Of a stretch of 64,000 nucleotides of DNA, positions 61,750-64,000 are shown in pieces. Location: positions 2,046,001 through 2,110,000 of the forward strand of contig NZ_CP082362.1 in the NCBI RefSeq assembly GCF_020740535.1, in the 5' to 3' direction. Positions within the stretch are counted from its first letter, which is position 1. The number at the start of each line of letters is the position of its first letter. The notes beneath the pieces are model-generated. The model was given only the letters and a program-made list of their open reading frames with translations, was not told where the DNA came from and ran no database searches. Both the position numbers and the translations under genes were made by a program. This stretch comes from Streptomyces profundus (GTDB lineage Bacteria > Actinomycetota > Actinomycetes > Streptomycetales > Streptomycetaceae).

Positions 61750-63348
61750 ATGCCCGGGGGTGGGATACGTACGGTCGTCACCCTGGCCGTGGCCGCGCTG
61801 CTGGTCGCGGGCTGTTCCGGCTCGCCGCCCCCGCAGGACCCGGGGGACCCGACCCCCCAGGACGCGGCGCCGGCCAGCCCCGAGCCCCGCGACGAGGTCC
61901 TGCCGCCGCTCCCCGAGCGGTTGACCGAGCAGACCGTGGACTGGGGCGCGTGCCCGGCCCCCTCGCCGCTTCAGGGCTCGGGCGACCCGCCGGGCGACCC
62001 CTGGCGGTGCGGCACCCTGACCGTGCCGGTCGACTACGCCGAACCCGAGGGCGACACCGTCGAGTTGGCGTTGATCATGGCGCCCGCCACCGATCCGCGC
62101 AGCCGGATCGGCTCGCTGGTCTTCAACTTCGGCGGCCCCGGCGGCTCAGGCGTCGCCTCCCTGCCGCGCTCGGCGGACCGGTACGAGACGCTCGGCGCCG
62201 CCTACGACCTGGTCAGTCTCGATCCGCGCGGGGTCGGCGAGAGCGCGGGCGTGGTCTGCCGGGACGACGACGAGCTCGACCGCGCCGCCCAGGAGTACCC
62301 CGGTCCGCCGCGCACCCAGGACGAGGAGCGCGAGCTGCTGGCGGCGAACCGGGACTACGCCGCCGACTGCGCCGAACGCAACGGTGAGCTGCTGGCGCAT
62401 GTCGGCACCGTCGACGCCGCCCGTGACCTGGACCTGCTGCGCCGGGCGCTGGGCGACGAGCAGTTGCACTACTTCGGCGTCTCCTACGGCACCCGGCTGG
62501 GCGCGGCCTACGCCCACCTCTTCCCCCGCCGGGCGGGCCGTACCGTGCTGGACGCGGTGGTCGACCCCACCAGGGGCCATGCCGAGCGGCTGCTGCTCCA
62601 GGCCGAGGGCTTCCAACTCGCCCTGGACAACTATCTGGACCACTGCGCCATCGTCGTCTCCGACTGCCCGACCGGCGAGGGCGGCGCCGCCGGCCACGCG
62701 ACGCTGACCGCGCTCTTCGACCAGCTGCGGGCGACACCGCTGCCCACCGAGTCGGGGCGGCACCTCACCCAGGACCTGGCGATCACCGGCGTGTTGTCGG
62801 CGCTCTACTCGCAGGGCTCCTGGTCCTATCTCACCGACGCCATCAGACAGGCGCGGGAGGACGGCAGGGGCGATCTGCTGCTCCGCGCCGCCGAACGGTA
62901 CAACGGGCGGGACAGCGAGGGCCGCTACCGCAATCTGAGCTCCGCCAACACCGCCGTGAACTGCGCCGACTTCGCGTCCCGCCCCACCGTGGCGACGGTC
63001 GACGAACAGCGCGACGCGTTTCTCGCCGCCTCGCCCGTCTTCGGCGAACGGCTGCTGTGGGGGCTGTTGTCGTGCGCCGACTGGCCGGTCGTCGGGGATC
63101 GGGAGCAGCCCCCGGTGGCGGCCGACGGCGCGGGCCCCATCCTGCTGCTGGCCACCACGGGCGATCCGGCCACTCCGTATGCCGGCGCCGAACGGATGCG
63201 GGAGGAGCTGGGCGCGGGGGTCGGCGTGCTGCTGACCTACGAGGGCGAGGGCCATGGCGCGTTCGGCGGCGGCGACTCCTGCGTGACGGACGCGGTGCTC
63301 GCCTATCTGCTCGCCGGCACCGCGCCGGCCGACGGTACCGTGTGTTGA
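61750..63348 (+). CDS. Secreted tripeptidyl-aminopeptidase-like alpha/beta-hydrolase lipoprotein (2 of 3)
   Basis: 532 residues, paralogous to its neighbours: lipobox VAGC, a Pro/Asp-rich spacer, LVFNFGGPGGSGV, DLVSLDPRGVGESAGVVC, GVSYGTRLGAAYAHLFP and TGDPATPYAG, GEGHGAF. Ser, Asp and His of the triad are all present. The ATG has AGGGAG eight bases upstream. Nearby AAGGAGGTC (61709-61717) is followed by an out-of-frame GTG. Confidence 0.92.
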   Translation: MPGGGIRTVVTLAVAALLVAGCSGSPPPQDPGDPTPQDAAPASPEPRDEVLPPLPERLTEQTVDWGACPAPSPLQGSGDPPGDPWRCGTLTVPVDYAEPEGDTVELALIMAPATDPRSRIGSLVFNFGGPGGSGVASLPRSADRYETLGAAYDLVSLDPRGVGESAGVVCRDDDELDRAAQEYPGPPRTQDEERELLAANRDYAADCAERNGELLAHVGTVDAARDLDLLRRALGDEQLHYFGVSYGTRLGAAYAHLFPRRAGRTVLDAVVDPTRGHAERLLLQAEGFQLALDNYLDHCAIVVSDCPTGEGGAAGHATLTALFDQLRATPLPTESGRHLTQDLAITGVLSALYSQGSWSYLTDAIRQAREDGRGDLLLRAAERYNGRDSEGRYRNLSSANTAVNCADFASRPTVATVDEQRDAFLAASPVFGERLLWGLLSCADWPVVGDREQPPVAADGAGPILLLATTGDPATPYAGAERMREELGAGVGVLLTYEGEGHGAFGGGDSCVTDAVLAYLLAGTAPADGTVC

Positions 63349-63350
63349 CG

Positions 63351-64000
63351 ATGATGATTTCGCGGAAGTCCATATCCGTCGGCGTGGCCGCGACCACACT
63401 GATCGCGCTCACCGCCGCCTGTAGCTCGGACGACTCGGGCCGGCCGCCGGAGCGTGCGGGCGCCGACCAGCCGGGGAGCTATCCCGAACTGCCGGACGCC
63501 CTGGGCACCCAGACGCTCGACTGGTCCGACTGCCCCACCCCGTCCGCGGCGCAGGATCCGATGGCCACCGCGCCGCCCGACGACCTCCCGGACGGCACCG
63601 GCTGGGAGTGCGCCGACCTCACCGTCCCGCTGGACTACGCGGAGCCCGAGGGCGACACCATCGACCTGGCCCTGAACCGGGTCGTCTCGCCGGCCGGCGG
63701 CGAGGACCGGATCGGCTCGCTGCTCTTCAACTTCGGCGGCCCCGGCGGCTCAGGCGTCGCCACCCTGCCGCTCGCCGCCGAGGACTACGAGGAGCTGCGC
63801 GTCGGCGGCTTCGACCTGGTGAGCTTCGATCCGCGCGGGGTCGGCGAGAGCGAGGGCATCGAATGCCAGGACGGCCCCACGAGGGACGCCGCCTCCCAGG
63901 AGCTGACCGGGCTCCCCGACACCGAGGCCGAACAGGCCGTCGCCGACCGCCAGGACCTGGAGTACGTCGAGGGGTGCGTCGCCGACTCGGGGCCCCTGCT
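63351..64000 (+). CDS. Secreted tripeptidyl-aminopeptidase-like alpha/beta-hydrolase lipoprotein (3 of 3, truncated by window end)
   Basis: First 216 residues of a third paralogue. MMISRKSISVGVAATTLIALT with lipobox TAAC, then LLFNFGGPGGSGV and DLVSFDPRGVGESEGIEC; the nucleophile elbow lies beyond the window. It starts 2 bp after the previous stop and has no ribosome site of its own, so translation is probably coupled. Confidence 0.9.
   Translation, partial: MMISRKSISVGVAATTLIALTAACSSDDSGRPPERAGADQPGSYPELPDALGTQTLDWSDCPTPSAAQDPMATAPPDDLPDGTGWECADLTVPLDYAEPEGDTIDLALNRVVSPAGGEDRIGSLLFNFGGPGGSGVATLPLAAEDYEELRVGGFDLVSFDPRGVGESEGIECQDGPTRDAASQELTGLPDTEAEQAVADRQDLEYVEGCVADSGPL

Noticed and set aside
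61725..62387. Separate gene starting at GTG behind the strong AAGGAGGTC
   Set aside because: The frame is an out-of-frame shadow of the second peptidase gene; it lacks domain signals. The strong SD-like site is reported as an oddity instead.

Overview
The window is a high-GC actinomycete chromosome segment, most likely from Streptomyces or a close relative. The signs are an adpA gene with one in-frame TTA codon beside orn, a wblC/whiB7 gene with an attenuator leader, mycoredoxin and AdnAB-type helicase-nucleases, frequent GTG starts, GTGA/ATGA gene overlaps, and long mirror-image open frames typical of ~72% GC coding DNA. No phage, insertion sequence, CRISPR array, rRNA or biosynthetic gene cluster is visible.

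Layout. 0-8 kb: end of an unknown gene, acyl-CoA thioesterase II, an initiator tRNA, the divergent catR/catA peroxide-defence pair, hisN, a TetR regulator, rsgA, aroA and an M50-type membrane peptidase. 8-24 kb: a DUF2637 membrane protein, tRNA-His, orn, adpA with a 745-bp upstream region, a universal stress protein, glmS, small conserved genes, and a leucine/branched-chain catabolic operon (MCC beta, MCC alpha, HMG-CoA lyase, acyl-CoA dehydrogenase, ASCH protein) with a divergent TetR gene. 23.8-24.6 kb: two 414-bp tandem copies of non-coding sequence, each carrying a P-loop fragment of an ABC ATPase. 24.7-35.5 kb: a Sel1-repeat protein, a UPF0182 membrane protein, a PPA1309-like protein, a PDZ/Lon-type protease, a 58-residue membrane protein, MoaE, an SDR-like protein, a zincin-like protein and a Nudix hydrolase. 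35.5-43.6 kb: three AIM24 proteins (one fused to TerD), a YgjP-like metallopeptidase, an orphan ThiF/E1-like protein with a possible peptide-binding N-terminus, an ABC1 kinase-like protein, and a basic small protein coupled to wblC. 43.6-54.7 kb: UvrD2, mycoredoxin, NudC, AdnB, AdnA and an alkyltransferase-like protein, a genome-maintenance neighbourhood. 54.7-64 kb: a large flippase/pseudokinase membrane protein, a molbindin-type regulator with modA-modB but no modC, and three tandem secreted tripeptidyl-aminopeptidase-like lipoproteins, the last cut by the window end.

How the parts work together. Much of the window is housekeeping or conserved Streptomyces core, but with several layered control devices: a bldA-type TTA in adpA, a CatR palindrome over the catA promoter, a palindrome shared by the divergent tetR and liu-type promoters, and a leader-ORF/hairpin/terminator arrangement before wblC. 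From memory of S. coelicolor, the adpA-to-liu part and the aroA/wblC parts belong to separate chromosomal regions, so the window may contain a rearrangement with joints near 8.1 kb and in the 414-bp repeat region. The best candidates for undescribed biology are the RRE-like/E1-like orphan protein with its AIM24/TerD neighbours, the basic protein coupled to WblC, and the duplicated ABC-ATPase remnant.
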